The notes beneath the pieces are model-generated. The model searched no databases and was not told where the DNA came from. It saw nothing but the letters and a program-made list of their open reading frames with translations. A DNA stretch of 64,000 nt, taken from positions 558,001 through 622,000 of the forward strand of contig NZ_JAIVKJ010000002.1 of assembly GCF_020524885.1 (NCBI RefSeq), written 5' to 3'. The stretch's first letter is position 1. Every line of letters begins with the position of its first letter. The DNA comes from Microbulbifer elongatus (GTDB lineage: Bacteria > Pseudomonadota > Gammaproteobacteria > Pseudomonadales > Cellvibrionaceae). This document shows positions 47,666 to 57,294 of this stretch, one piece after another. The position numbers and the translations under genes are program-made.

Positions 47666-47683
47666 GTTTACGTTAACGTAAAC
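47666..47683. promoter_or_regulatory. LiuR operator
   Basis: GTTTACGTTAACGTAAAC is a perfect 18-base palindrome 54 bases upstream of liuR. It matches the LiuR box known from comparative studies of proteobacterial branched-chain amino acid regulons (TTTACGTWWACGTAAA core). Minus-strand -35 and -10 hexamers flanking it are poor, as is common for MerR-type promoters with long spacing; on the plus strand TTGACG and TTTAAT flank it with 17-base spacing but lead to no plus-strand gene. Confidence 0.92.
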
Positions 47684-47768
47684 TTTAATTTAAACTGCGT
47701 CATGACTAGTAGGGTGTTTGCGGTCATATTGGGGTCGGGTAGTTAGAGCGCGCTAGGTGGAGGAAGCT

Positions 47769-47791
47769 GGCGCCCCGGAGAGTGGGGCGCC
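47769..47791. terminator. GC hairpin after the aminopeptidase gene
   Basis: GGCGCCCC and GGGGCGCC form a perfect 8-bp stem with a 7-base loop just beyond the minus-strand stop at 47800. No T-run follows on either strand, so it may only stabilise the 3' end. Confidence 0.4.
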
Positions 47792-47799
47792 TGACGTAA

Positions 47800-49383
47800 T
47801 TAGTCGGTTGCGCGAGAGAGCATGAAATTGCTCGGGTTGAAAGCGGTTTCGTCACCAGAGGTCATAAAGTCCTCGATGGCTGCGATTGTTCTGGGGGCTG
47901 CGGCAGACAGCAGTGTCGCGCCGCGAGCGGTAATCTGGACGTTGTCCTCAATGCGCACACCGATACCGTCGTATTTTTCCAGCGCTTTGGAAATACTCGC
48001 CTGCGCTTCTTCGTCCAGTGATTGGTATGTATCGGAGTTCTCCACCACGTTGCGGCGGATGTATAGGCCGGGTTCGATCGCGATCACCATGTCAGCGCGC
48101 AACTTGCCATAACGGTTCAGTGTATCGTGAACATCCAAGCCAATGGAGTGGCCGTAGCTGTGCCAGTAGTACATGTGCACCTGTTCGTCGGTCTGTTCGG
48201 TAATCAAACCCAGTTCCATAAGCGACTCGGCATGCGAATCCAAAATTGCTCGTTCGATATCCAGGATGTCTCGTCCGGGACGCGCCGCTGCAATGGCGCG
48301 ATCAGAAGCGTTCAGCGCGGCCGCGTAGACTTCTTTTTGTTTGTCTGAAAATTTCCCGCTTGCTGGAAACGTACGGGTTACATCGGCAGTGTAGTGCTCG
48401 ACTTCTGCGCCGATATCGACGAGGAATAGTCCCTCATGATCAATCTGTTCGTGTGGGTGGGCGTAGTGCAGAATGGCTGCATTGTCCCCCGAAGCGGTAA
48501 TTGCGGGGAATCCCCAGTGGGAACCGTGGGCGGCAAAAAGATAGTCGATGGCAGCCTTCACCTGATATTCGTACTCCGACACTGGCGCGCTGCGCATGGC
48601 AACCTTGTGACCGGCAACCGTAATGTCGATGGCGCGCTTGAGTGCGGCCAGTTCCGCATCAGACTTTACTTCTCGCTGCGTGTGGATGATTGGAGAGATA
48701 TTGGCGATTCGCAATTCGGGAAAACGGGTTTTGAATTTTTCCGCATAGCTGGATTCCCGGGGACGAGGAATTTTTTCCAGTCCGCGGCGATTGCCAAGCG
48801 ACAACCAAAGCGAAGCGGTACCCTCACGAATGGCATTAACCAGCTGGGGGTATTCCGGCTTGTCGAAGAAGTGTTCGCGGCCCTTGCGGATCTTGGTGTT
48901 ATATCCCCTGAACAGCAAGTCGAGAAATTCGTCAAAGTCCTTGCTGCTGCGGATATGTTCAATTCCGGTGGCAGTCCTCAGAGTATCTTCGTCCGGTAAC
49001 TTGCCGTGCCATTTCTCGTAATCAGGGTTGTCGAGCTGGTGGAATAGGTGTGCCTGCTGTTCGCGGCCGCTCTTGATCATCACCAAGTGCGTTTCGGGCG
49101 TGTTGAGGCCGGTAAGGTAAAGCAAGTTCTGGTCCTGGCGGAAGGGCCATTCCACATCGTCATTTCTGACTTTTCCCTTCTCGGAGAGCAGGATGAGTAT
49201 TGCATTTTCACCCATGGCTTCGAATACGCGTGCGCGACGTTGTTTGTATTCTTTTGCCGAGAAATAGTTGGATGACAGGTCGATATTCGCCTCGCTTTCC
49301 GTATCGGCAGTGGAGAGCGCGGGCGATAGAGTGGCAATGCAGGCGAGTGCCAGCAGGCCAAGGTAGCGGTTGAGCGGATTCAT
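47800..49383 (-). CDS. Secreted Xaa-Pro aminopeptidase (M24B)
   Basis: A 527-residue exported enzyme: signal peptide to about residue 26 (SPALSTADT), an aminopeptidase P N-terminal domain (40-210) and a pita-bread metallopeptidase domain. Dinuclear metal ligands appear in order: DIGAEVEHYTADVTRTFP (two Asp, in part), HSYGHSIGLDVHD (His), IEPGLYI (Glu) and RIEDNVQI (Glu). It removes N-terminal residues preceding proline. The next gene on the strand is an S9 peptidase, so the pair may serve extracellular peptide breakdown. Confidence 0.9.
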   Translation of the reverse strand: MNPLNRYLGLLALACIATLSPALSTADTESEANIDLSSNYFSAKEYKQRRARVFEAMGENAILILLSEKGKVRNDDVEWPFRQDQNLLYLTGLNTPETHLVMIKSGREQQAHLFHQLDNPDYEKWHGKLPDEDTLRTATGIEHIRSSKDFDEFLDLLFRGYNTKIRKGREHFFDKPEYPQLVNAIREGTASLWLSLGNRRGLEKIPRPRESSYAEKFKTRFPELRIANISPIIHTQREVKSDAELAALKRAIDITVAGHKVAMRSAPVSEYEYQVKAAIDYLFAAHGSHWGFPAITASGDNAAILHYAHPHEQIDHEGLFLVDIGAEVEHYTADVTRTFPASGKFSDKQKEVYAAALNASDRAIAAARPGRDILDIERAILDSHAESLMELGLITEQTDEQVHMYYWHSYGHSIGLDVHDTLNRYGKLRADMVIAIEPGLYIRRNVVENSDTYQSLDEEAQASISKALEKYDGIGVRIEDNVQITARGATLLSAAAPRTIAAIEDFMTSGDETAFNPSNFMLSRATD

Positions 49384-49432
49384 AAGCGTCCTTTCTGGCG
49401 ATCCATAATACCGGATGAATATTTGATACCCC

Positions 49433-49451
49433 GCACCGGACAGGCCGGTGC
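49433..49451. terminator. Hairpin after the S9 peptidase gene
   Basis: GCACCGG and CCGGTGC form a 7-bp stem with loop ACAGG, between the S9 peptidase stop (49484) and the aminopeptidase start (49383). It lacks a T-run, so function as a terminator is unproven. Confidence 0.35.
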
Positions 49452-49483
49452 AGGTACGTGAGTAGACTGGCTTCCGAGAGTGA

Positions 49484-51565
49484 TCAGTCTTCTAACGTGT
49501 TGGTGGCGATGAGCGATTTTTTCGCAATCGCTTCTTTGAGACCGGGTACAAACTCGACACCCTGCACCACTTGGATACTGGAATCCGACAGATCGTCGTC
49601 AATGGGCTGGTGGCGTCCGCCGAGGCAATCCGCGAGGAAAGACTCGGTAGTGGCGTAGAACGAAAGGCGGTTCTCTGGCTTCTGGAAACCGTGGCCTTCG
49701 TCGGGATACAGGATGTAAGTTACCGGCAACTGCTTGGCCTGCATGGCGCTGACAATCTGGTCCGACTCGGCCTGTTTTACCCGGGGATCATTGGCACCCT
49801 GTCCGATCAGCAGAGGCTTGCTAATATTGTCGACGAAGTTGAGCGGGGAGCGCTCTTCGAGGAGTTTTCTGCCGGCTTCGGTTTCCGGGTTTCCGACCGC
49901 GCTGTGCAGCACTTTCTTGAAGCCTTCCCAGTAAGGAGGCACGGATTCAAGCAGGGTATTCAGATTGGACGGGCCCACAATATCTACACCGCAAGCGAAG
50001 GTTTCCGGTGTGAAGGTAAGGCCGACAAGCGTTGCATAGCCCCCGTAGCTGCCGCCCATGATGGCCACGGTATCCTTGGAGGTGATTCTTCTGTCGATGG
50101 CCCAGTCCACTGCATCCAGCAGGTCGTTGTGCATGGCGGCGGCCCACTCACCATTGCCCGCATTAACGAAATTCTTGCCGAAGCCGGTGGATGCGCGGAA
50201 GTTGACCTGCAGCACTGCATAACCGCGATTGGCGAGCCAGCTGGCGCGGGCGCTATCTGCGAAGTTGTCCCGTCCCCAGGGACCTCCATGCACCAGTAAC
50301 ACCATGGGTATTGGTGCATCGACTTTGCCGCCCTTGTCTGCTTCAACAGGCAAAGTTAAATAAGACACCAGTTCCAGGCCGTCCCTGGATTGGATGGTCT
50401 GTGGATAACTGCGCGGAAGCGCAAACTCATTGAGTTCCGGTTTACCCTCGAACAGGGTGGTCAGGGTTTGGGTACTGCGGTCGAAAACTTCGTATACATC
50501 GGACTCGGTATCGCGAGCAGAGGCGGTCAGCCATTGCATGCTGTCCAGTGTGGTAGCGAGAATGGTGATATCGCCATTGGCCTGTTTGTTCAGTGCGGCG
50601 ATATCGTCCTTGATCTTTTCATCCAGTCCCATCCATTCATGCTTGTGGTAATTGACCGCGTAGGCCATCGGCGTGTGGTCGGTGGGGTTCATGACCACAC
50701 TGGAAATGTCTGCCTTCTCGGACTCGGCGAGCACGGTAAGTTTGCCAGAGGCGAGTACCATATGTGTCAGTGCGGCTTTGTCGCGACCACGGCTGTCTTG
50801 CAGATAGATGCCGCTGTTGTCTTTGTCGAAGCCGAGAACATAGGTGGTGAGCGCATCCTCCCGGGGGATGTCGAACAGCTCTACCCATTCTTCCTCGATT
50901 TTTTGTGACACTGTAAATCCACCATCGGCGGATGGGGTCATCCCGAGTCTTGCCTGCAGGTCGTGGTCGACAATCAGTTCGGAAAAGCCGGTATTTTCCA
51001 CTAGCAGCGTGCGCTCCGCTGTCTGCAGGTCGACCAGATAGGGATCGTGCCAGCGCGGATCCCGGTCGTTGATGCCGACGACAACCTGCCCGGGATGGTC
51101 CTCGCTTTGCGCGATCATCGTGGCCGAGATGCCTTCGTATGGGGTGAGGTCGGTAATTTCGTCTGTCTGCAAATCAACACTGAACAAGTGCCAGTTTTCA
51201 TCCCCGTTGTTGTCGCGGATGAACAGCAGGTTTTCGCTGTCCAGCGACCAGAAATGTTGCCGTATGCCGCGACCAGTGTCTGCGGTAACAGCCTTGGCGG
51301 CATCGAAATCACCTGCAGGTGCCACCCAGATATTCATCACGCCGTTCAAGGGGGCGAGAAAACTCATCATTTCGCCGTCCGGGCTCAGGCGCCCCTGCCA
51401 GCGGGCGGGGTTGCCGAACAACAACTCCCGGTCAATCAATGGAGTGGTTTCGACCGTTTTAGATACCGTATTGGTTTTCGCGGAGGTGGTTTCTTGTTTT
51501 GGGGCGCATGCCGCGATCAAACCTGCGATGGCGAATACACCTATAACTCTCCAGTTTCTGTTCAT
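49484..51565 (-). CDS. S9 family serine peptidase, putative lipoprotein
   Basis: A 693-residue prolyl-oligopeptidase-type enzyme. The N-terminus (VFAIAGLIAACAP) is a lipoprotein signal with the lipobox cysteine at about residue 20, so it is likely anchored in the periplasm or outer membrane. A beta-propeller (about 50-400) covers the alpha/beta hydrolase domain, whose nucleophile lies in GGSYGGYAT, with Asp in GANDPRVK and His in DEGHGF. Relatives are dipeptidyl or acylaminoacyl peptidases. It lies upstream of the Xaa-Pro aminopeptidase, separated by about 100 bases. Confidence 0.9.
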   Translation of the reverse strand: MNRNWRVIGVFAIAGLIAACAPKQETTSAKTNTVSKTVETTPLIDRELLFGNPARWQGRLSPDGEMMSFLAPLNGVMNIWVAPAGDFDAAKAVTADTGRGIRQHFWSLDSENLLFIRDNNGDENWHLFSVDLQTDEITDLTPYEGISATMIAQSEDHPGQVVVGINDRDPRWHDPYLVDLQTAERTLLVENTGFSELIVDHDLQARLGMTPSADGGFTVSQKIEEEWVELFDIPREDALTTYVLGFDKDNSGIYLQDSRGRDKAALTHMVLASGKLTVLAESEKADISSVVMNPTDHTPMAYAVNYHKHEWMGLDEKIKDDIAALNKQANGDITILATTLDSMQWLTASARDTESDVYEVFDRSTQTLTTLFEGKPELNEFALPRSYPQTIQSRDGLELVSYLTLPVEADKGGKVDAPIPMVLLVHGGPWGRDNFADSARASWLANRGYAVLQVNFRASTGFGKNFVNAGNGEWAAAMHNDLLDAVDWAIDRRITSKDTVAIMGGSYGGYATLVGLTFTPETFACGVDIVGPSNLNTLLESVPPYWEGFKKVLHSAVGNPETEAGRKLLEERSPLNFVDNISKPLLIGQGANDPRVKQAESDQIVSAMQAKQLPVTYILYPDEGHGFQKPENRLSFYATTESFLADCLGGRHQPIDDDLSDSSIQVVQGVEFVPGLKEAIAKKSLIATNTLED

Positions 51566-51885
51566 TGCCAGATTCCTTGGGTGTGAGGGTGTTAAAGGGG
51601 TACATCAATGCAACATCGCGTTCAGAATTACACAGGATGAGACTGGATGAAATGATGGAGTGGCGTGTCGCGAGGCAAATACGTTGAAATTTTGGACGTT
51701 TGTCAATAAAGGCATGTCCTTAAGTATTGAGTAGCGTTTTTCCGAGGGTTGAGAGCACGTTCGGCGTCGCCGACTCTGGAATTCAGGGTTGAAAAAATTA
51801 TGTAAGGTTTTGGCGCCGCTGGGTACAGTAGGTGGCAATACCCGCAAACTGGCGGCCCTAAATACATGGATAGAAGAACCACAAC
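51566..51885. other. Divergent region between S9 peptidase and ECF sigma genes
   Basis: 320 bases without a convincing gene. A short open frame on the minus strand (51703-51915) has no homology and overlaps the sigma gene. Around 51763-51775 TCGGCGTCGCCGA resembles a broken piece of the three-way-junction repeat core. TGTAAGG near 51801 followed 16 bases later by GTACAG is a conceivable ECF-type promoter for the sigma gene, but this is a guess. Confidence 0.4.
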
Positions 51886-52383
51886 TTGGACGCGCGCGAA
51901 CAACAATTTCAGCAATTGATTGAGGACTGCGGTGGTGGCATTGCGCGCCTAGCAGGCAGCTATGTGCACAATCAGGCCGAGCGGGAGGACCTGGTGCAGG
52001 AGATATGGCTGGCCATCTGGCGGGCCCTGCCCGGTTTCCGTGGTGATTCCAGCCTGCGCACCTTCATTTACCGCATCGCCCACAACCGCAGTGTCACTCA
52101 GCTGGCACGTCGCCGCGACAGTGAAGGCGGCGAGGAACTGGAAACGGTCGCCGACGAGCGTCCGGGGCCCGAGACGCAGCTGGTGCAGAGCCGGGATGCC
52201 GAGCGATTGATACATGCAGTGTCCCTGCTGCCGCTGGGGATGCGCCAGGTTCTGACTCTTCGTTTTGAGGGGTTGAGTTACAGCGAGATTTCGGAGGTGC
52301 TGGGCATCAGCGAATCAAACGTGGCGGTACGCCTGAATCGCGCCCGCGAGCGCCTAAATAAAAAATTGAGTGGAACGGTGTGA
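51886..52383 (+). CDS. ECF RNA polymerase sigma factor
   Basis: A 165-residue group 4 sigma factor with only regions 2 and 4: region 2 holds HNQAEREDLVQEIWLAIW and GDSSLRTFIYRIAHNRSV; region 4 is LPLGMRQVLTLRFEGLSYSEIS (in part) with helix-turn-helix ISESNVAVRLNRARERL. The start appears to be TTG at 51886; no ATG or GTG is usable. The next gene starts in the sigma gene's last codons (GTGA overlap) and encodes a membrane protein, the position of a typical anti-sigma factor. Confidence 0.9.
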   Translation: MDAREQQFQQLIEDCGGGIARLAGSYVHNQAEREDLVQEIWLAIWRALPGFRGDSSLRTFIYRIAHNRSVTQLARRRDSEGGEELETVADERPGPETQLVQSRDAERLIHAVSLLPLGMRQVLTLRFEGLSYSEISEVLGISESNVAVRLNRARERLNKKLSGTV

Positions 52384-53024
52384 GTCAACATATGAGTGAA
52401 CATGAAAATGGTAAGCCAGCGGTTGCTCAAGATGCAGGTGACGGCTTGCAGGAGCTGGCCAATCTTTGGCATAAGGCCCCAATTACGCTGCCTGTGCCTG
52501 AAGCCATCCGCGCACAAGTTGGCAAGCAGGAGCGGCGTATGCGGTTGTATGCGTGGCTTGAATGGATTGCGTCGATCGTGGTCGGCATTGGTGGCGTTTA
52601 CCTGATGCTGCGTAGCGACGTCAGTGATGCACCCTGGCGTGCACTGCTGGTAGTTGTGCTTTTGGCGTGGGCCATGGCCTTCTCTGTGTCCAATCGCCGC
52701 GGGGTGTGGGAGCCACTGGAGGAGTCCGTGCGCGGCTACTTGGATCTGGCTCGACTGCGCCTGGTGCGCAAGCGTCGTATGCTGCGGTTTACCTGGCTAT
52801 TTTTTATTGCGGAGCTGGGGATTTTTGCGGTGTGGCAGTGGTTGTCACGGTTTGAGTGGCTGGAGCCCATTTTCGAGGGTGATGGCTGGTTCGCCATTAC
52901 CTGGATATCTGCATTTGCGCTGGCCATGAGTGTGTGGAGTGCCTGGTACTGGCGCCGAATAAAAAGCGGCGAACAGCAGATTGAGAAATGGCAGCGGGAG
53001 AATATCGAAATAAATGAAAAATAA
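52380..53024 (+). CDS. Membrane protein, candidate anti-sigma partner
   Basis: A 214-residue inner membrane protein translated from GTG 52380 (overlapping the sigma stop) or ATG 52392. A soluble N-terminus of about 55 residues (LANLWHKAPITLPVPEAIRAQV) precedes four hydrophobic helices in two pairs (about 58-78, 88-106, 140-158, 172-192) and a charged tail. No zinc-binding HxxxCxxC anti-sigma motif is present. The translational coupling and cytosolic N-terminus support a regulatory role toward the sigma factor, but no family match is evident to me. Confidence 0.7.
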   Translation: MSQHMSEHENGKPAVAQDAGDGLQELANLWHKAPITLPVPEAIRAQVGKQERRMRLYAWLEWIASIVVGIGGVYLMLRSDVSDAPWRALLVVVLLAWAMAFSVSNRRGVWEPLEESVRGYLDLARLRLVRKRRMLRFTWLFFIAELGIFAVWQWLSRFEWLEPIFEGDGWFAITWISAFALAMSVWSAWYWRRIKSGEQQIEKWQRENIEINEK

Positions 53025-53114
53025 ATTGTAAGAAAAGGGATGATGCCGGTACTACAGAAAAGGTGTTGATCGATCAGCGAATGAATAATCCCAATCATTA
53101 AAGAGATTTCAATT

Positions 53115-53417
53115 ATGTTGTCGAACCTTGAACAAAAATTTTCCGGCTTTCTCGATCTGCTTGCACAGATGGATCCAGTTCAAACCGCAGTATTCATTAT
53201 TTTCTTTTTCGCGATCTGGTTTTTGCCGAGCGTGCTCGCCGTCTTCTTTAACCGTGGACATCTGGGGAAAATCTTTCTCGCCAATATCCCGGCTGGGCTT
53301 TCATGGATCGCCTGGGTGGCGCTGCTGGTGTGGGCGGCTACGGGCAAAATGAGTGGCAAGCTGGCGGCAAAGTACGGCTCTGGTGCTGCAGGGCAGCCAG
53401 CAAAAGCGGGCGGGTAA
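53115..53417 (+). CDS. Small membrane protein of the superinfection-immunity (PF14373) type
   Basis: A 100-residue protein with two transmembrane helices. The segment FAIWFLPSVLAVFFNRGH then IFLANIPAGLSWIAWVALLVWA (in part) matches the PF14373 pattern, named after phage T4 Imm, in which a first helix, an Arg/His loop, and a LxNxxxGxSWxxWxxALxWA helix recur. Chromosomal members are common and mostly unconnected to phage. It follows the candidate anti-sigma gene by 90 bases and may belong to the same transcript. Confidence 0.72.
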   Translation: MLSNLEQKFSGFLDLLAQMDPVQTAVFIIFFFAIWFLPSVLAVFFNRGHLGKIFLANIPAGLSWIAWVALLVWAATGKMSGKLAAKYGSGAAGQPAKAGG

Positions 53418-53511
53418 CCTGGAGGAATTCGCGTCCCAGTTGGCTTGGCGGGTGGCGCAATTTGCATTCTTGTGCCATATCTTTTGTTTACCCTAGCTCG
53501 AAGGAGATTCG

Positions 53512-53856
53512 ATGGTGGACAAGTCAGACAGCCAATCCCACAAGCATAACGCCAAGTGCGGGCACACAGCCATCAAGCACGGTGACCATGTCGACTATCT
53601 GCAGGATGGTCACCTGCATCATCCGGACGGGGGCTCCAATAGCGAGCACGTGCTGGAAGTGAATGCCACCAATCCAAATGCGTGCAGGCCATTGAACCCC
53701 GGTTGCGCGCCGGGTCACACCCACGGTCCAGGTTGCGGGCACGAGCGGGTGCCGCATGGGGATCATTTTGATTATCTGGTGGATGGCCGCCTGCATCATG
53801 TGCACGGGGATCATTGCGACGATCACGGGCCAGTGGACATCGTCAAAGGGCACTGA
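53512..53856 (+). CDS. His-rich protein with internal duplication
   Basis: A 114-residue cytosolic protein without signal or membrane segment. Two copies of one module are seen: CGHTAIKHGDHVDYLQDGHLHH (about 17-38) and CGHERVPHGDHFDYLVDGRLHH (about 75-96), each shown here in overview: CGH, HGDH, DYL, DG, LHH. Between them lie Cys and His pairs (CAPGHTHGPGCGH). Histidine and cysteine content suggests binding of zinc, nickel or copper. AAGGAG precedes the ATG. I know similar short proteins beside metal exporters, but none is adjacent here. Confidence 0.75.
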   Translation: MVDKSDSQSHKHNAKCGHTAIKHGDHVDYLQDGHLHHPDGGSNSEHVLEVNATNPNACRPLNPGCAPGHTHGPGCGHERVPHGDHFDYLVDGRLHHVHGDHCDDHGPVDIVKGH

Positions 53857-53902
53857 ACACCGGCAGAGGACTTCCACCGGCATTCAGAGAAGAGCGGGGC
53901 GG

Positions 53903-55453
53903 TTAGCGGTTGCTGGGCAACATTTCTGTTGCCAGGTACTCGCGGTAATACGCGCTTGCCAGCAGCTGCTTGGCCTCCTCGATGTCCGGTGCGAAGTAGC
54001 GGTCCTTGTCGTAGAAGGGCACGCGCTCGCGCAGTGCGGCCTTCGCGTTTTCCAGTTTCTCTGTCGTTTTCAGCGGGGCGCGGAAGTCGAGGCCCTGGCA
54101 GGCCGCCAGCAGTTCTACCGCGAGGATGCCGCAGGTGTTGTCGGCCATGTCCCGCAGGCGGCGACCGGCAAAAGTAGCCATGGAGACGTGGTCTTCCTGG
54201 TTGGCGGAAGTCGGCAGTGAGTCGACGCTCGCCGGGTGGGCAAAAGTCTTGTTCTCACTCGCCAGTGCGGCAGAAGTTACCTGCGCGATCATAAAGCCCG
54301 AGTTCACCCCGCCGTTGTCCACCAGGAAGGGCGGCAGGCCGGACAGGTTGGAGTCAATCAACAGTGCCATGCGGCGTTCGGACAGGGAGCCGATTTCCGC
54401 AATGGCCAGCGCCAGATTGTCGGCCACCATGGCCACCGGTTCCGCGTGAAAGTTGCCGCCGGAGATGATGTCGGAATTTTCCGGGTTTTCCGTGTCGGTA
54501 AACACCAGCGGGTTGTCGGACACACCGTTGGCTTCCGCCAGCAACACCTCTGAAGCAAAACGGATCTGCTGCAGGCAGGCGCCCATCACCTGAGGCTGAC
54601 AGCGCAGGGAGTAGGGGTCCTGTACCTTTTCACAGTCTTCATGGGACTCGCCGATTTCACTATGGTCGCCCAGCAGCTCGCGATAGCTTGCCGCCACGTC
54701 GCGTTGTGCCTGCTGGCCGCGCACCATGTGGATGCGGTCGTCAAATGGACGGCGTGAGCCCTTGGCCGCTTCTAGTGTCAGAGCGCCGGTGACCACGGCG
54801 CCCGCAAACATATCTTCCGCAGAGAACAGTCCCTGCAGGGCAAACGCGGTGGATGCCTGGGTGCCATTCAGCAGTGCCAGACCTTCCTTCGGTGCCAGCA
54901 CGACCGGGCGCATTTCTGCGAAGCGCAGACCTTCGGATGCGGACTTGCGCTCGCCGTTGATAAAGCATTCCCCTTCGCCGAGCAGTACCACGCTCATATG
55001 TGCCAGCGGTGCCAGATCGCCGGAGGCGCCCACGGAGCCTTTTTCCGGAATTGCGGGGTAGACGCCGGCGTTGACCAGTTTGATCAATGCCTCGATCACT
55101 TCCAGGCGGATGCCGGAGAAGCCGCGGGCGAGGGAGTTGATTTTCAACACCATCAGCAGGCGCACGGTGTCTTCACTCATAAAGTTGCCGGTGCCGGCGG
55201 CGTGAGACAGAACGATGGCGCGCTGCAGGGTTTCCAGGTCTTCTTTCTTGATGCTGGTATTTGCGAGCAGACCGAAACCGGTGTTGATACCGTACACGGT
55301 GCGGCCCTGCTCCAGTACGTCGGCAACCGTTTTGGCGGACGCATTAATCGCGGCGTGGGCGTCTTTCGACAGGCTCAATTTAACCGGCTCGCGGGCGACG
55401 CGGCGCAGCTGTTCCAGGCTCAGTTGGCCCGGGGTGATTTCCAGTTGGTACAT
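53903..55453 (-). CDS. hutH: Histidine ammonia-lyase
   Basis: HutH eliminates ammonia from histidine to give urocanate. From ATG 55453 it has 516 residues. The Ala143-Ser144-Gly145 tripeptide in [14 protein letters not shown] cyclises to the MIO cofactor; YGINTGFG holds the catalytic tyrosine (Tyr54) and the QEDHVSM block is conserved. An extension to 55504 lacks family similarity. It is the last gene of the hutC-hutU-hutH minus-strand group, 71 bases after hutU. Confidence 0.96.
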   Translation of the reverse strand: MYQLEITPGQLSLEQLRRVAREPVKLSLSKDAHAAINASAKTVADVLEQGRTVYGINTGFGLLANTSIKKEDLETLQRAIVLSHAAGTGNFMSEDTVRLLMVLKINSLARGFSGIRLEVIEALIKLVNAGVYPAIPEKGSVGASGDLAPLAHMSVVLLGEGECFINGERKSASEGLRFAEMRPVVLAPKEGLALLNGTQASTAFALQGLFSAEDMFAGAVVTGALTLEAAKGSRRPFDDRIHMVRGQQAQRDVAASYRELLGDHSEIGESHEDCEKVQDPYSLRCQPQVMGACLQQIRFASEVLLAEANGVSDNPLVFTDTENPENSDIISGGNFHAEPVAMVADNLALAIAEIGSLSERRMALLIDSNLSGLPPFLVDNGGVNSGFMIAQVTSAALASENKTFAHPASVDSLPTSANQEDHVSMATFAGRRLRDMADNTCGILAVELLAACQGLDFRAPLKTTEKLENAKAALRERVPFYDKDRYFAPDIEEAKQLLASAYYREYLATEMLPSNR

Positions 55454-55524
55454 AAAAGTTTTCACCGAGAATATTTTTTTACGTTCGCCATGCCGACCGG
55501 GCATGGCGAATTAAATAGGTTGAA

Positions 55525-57198
55525 TCAGTCTTTCAGCATGGGCAGGTCGAGGCCCTGCTCGCGCGCACAGTTTTTCGCAATGTCGTAGCCGGCATCTGCA
55601 TGGCGCATAACGCCGGTAGCCGGGTCGTTCCACAGTACGCGCTCAATGCGTTTCTTCGCCGCTTCGGTACCGTCACACACGATCACAACACCGGAGTGCT
55701 GGGAGAAGCCCATACCGACGCCGCCGCCGTGGTGCAGGCTCACCCAGGTAGCGCCGGAGGCGGTGTTCAGCAGTGCGTTTAGCAGCGGCCAGTCGGATAC
55801 CGCATCGGAGCCGTCCATCATGGATTCGGTTTCGCGGTTGGGGCTGGCAACAGAGCCGGAGTCGAGGTGGTCGCGACCGATCACCACCGGCGCTTCCAGT
55901 TCGCCGTTGGCGACCATCTCGTTGAAGGCCAGTGCCAGGCGCGCACGGTCTTTCAGGCCGACCCAGCAGATACGCGCGGGCAGGCCCTGGAACTGGATGC
56001 GCTCACGAGCCATGTCCAGCCAGTTGTGCAGCTGCGGATTGTCCGGGATCAGCTCTTTTACCTTGGCGTCGGTCTTGTAAATGTCTTCCGGGTTGCCGGA
56101 CAGTGCCGCCCAGCGGAACGGGCCGATGCCTTCGCAGAACAGCGGGCGGATGTAGGCCGGTACAAAACCGGGGAAGTCGAATGCGTTCTTCACGCCCACT
56201 TCGAAGGCCATCTGGCGAATGTTGTTGCCGTAGTCGAGAGTGGCAGCGCCGCGCTCTTGCAGCGCCAGCATGGCCTCGACCTGGATACCCATGGATTCCT
56301 TGGCTGCTTTAACTACCGCCGCTTCGTCTTTTTTGCGCATCTCGGCGGCGTGCTCCATGGTCCAACCTTTAGGCAGGTATCCGTTCAGCGGATCGTGCGC
56401 GGAGGTCTGGTCGGTAACGCAGTCGGGCAAAATGCCGCGCTCGACAATTTCCGGGAAGACGTCGGCGGCGTTGCCGAGCAGGCCGACGGAGATGGCTTCG
56501 CCTTTCTCCATCGCGTCGTTGATCATCGCCAGGGCTTCGTCGAGGCTGGTGGCTTTCTTGTCCACGTAGCCGGTGCGCAGGCGGAAGTCGATGCGGGTTT
56601 CATCGCACTCGACGGCGATCATGCAGAAACCGGCCATGGTGGCGGCCAGCGGCTGTGCGCCGCCCATGCCGCCGAGGCCGCCGGTGAGTACCCATTTGCC
56701 CTTGGCTTCACCGTCGAAGTGTTTGCGCGCAACCGCGGCAAAGGTTTCGTAAGTGCCCTGGACGATGCCCTGGGAGCCGATGTAGATCCAGGAGCCAGCG
56801 GTCATCTGGCCGTACATGGCCAGGCCTTTTTTATCCAGCTCGTTGAAGTGTTCCCAGTTGGCCCAGTGGGGTACCAGATTGGAGTTGGCGATAAGTACGC
56901 GAGGAGCGTCGGCGTGGGTCTTGAATACGCCGACGGGCTTGCCGGATTGCACCAGCAGGGTTTCGTCGTCTTCCAGGCGCTGCAGTACTTCAACGATTTT
57001 GTCGTAGCACTCCCAGTCGCGTGCGGCACGGCCGATACCGCCGTAAACCACCAGGTCTTCCGGGCGCTCGGCGACGTCCGGGTGCAGGTTGTTCATCAGC
57101 ATGCGCAGTGGGGCTTCGGTAAGCCAGCTTTTTGCGTTCAGCTTGGTGCCGGTCGGTGCGGCAATTTTACGGCTGGGGTCGTGACGTTTGTCGGTCAT
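55525..57198 (-). CDS. hutU: Urocanate hydratase
   Basis: HutU converts urocanate to imidazolone propionate using tightly bound NAD as an electrophile. From ATG 57198 (GAGG 6 bases upstream) the protein has 557 residues, the family size. Conserved blocks: [45 protein letters not shown] and [15 protein letters not shown], plus [16 protein letters not shown] near the end. The 250 bases between it and hutC hold repeat copy F. Confidence 0.96.
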   Translation of the reverse strand: MTDKRHDPSRKIAAPTGTKLNAKSWLTEAPLRMLMNNLHPDVAERPEDLVVYGGIGRAARDWECYDKIVEVLQRLEDDETLLVQSGKPVGVFKTHADAPRVLIANSNLVPHWANWEHFNELDKKGLAMYGQMTAGSWIYIGSQGIVQGTYETFAAVARKHFDGEAKGKWVLTGGLGGMGGAQPLAATMAGFCMIAVECDETRIDFRLRTGYVDKKATSLDEALAMINDAMEKGEAISVGLLGNAADVFPEIVERGILPDCVTDQTSAHDPLNGYLPKGWTMEHAAEMRKKDEAAVVKAAKESMGIQVEAMLALQERGAATLDYGNNIRQMAFEVGVKNAFDFPGFVPAYIRPLFCEGIGPFRWAALSGNPEDIYKTDAKVKELIPDNPQLHNWLDMARERIQFQGLPARICWVGLKDRARLALAFNEMVANGELEAPVVIGRDHLDSGSVASPNRETESMMDGSDAVSDWPLLNALLNTASGATWVSLHHGGGVGMGFSQHSGVVIVCDGTEAAKKRIERVLWNDPATGVMRHADAGYDIAKNCAREQGLDLPMLKD

Positions 57199-57294
57199 GG
57201 TTGCCTCGTCTATTTCCAAATTCTTGGTTTGAAATTGAGATCTGTGGGCTTTTGGCCCTGTGGTATTGAGTACTTCGGATTTTGGTTCTGTGGC

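Noticed and set aside
51703..51915. 70-codon minus-strand open frame upstream of the sigma gene
   Set aside because: It has no ribosome site or recognisable domain and overlaps the sigma start; it probably reflects low stop density.
53115..53417. Phage origin for the superinfection-immunity-type protein
   Set aside because: No integrase, capsid, att site or change in base composition surrounds it; PF14373 proteins are common on bacterial chromosomes.
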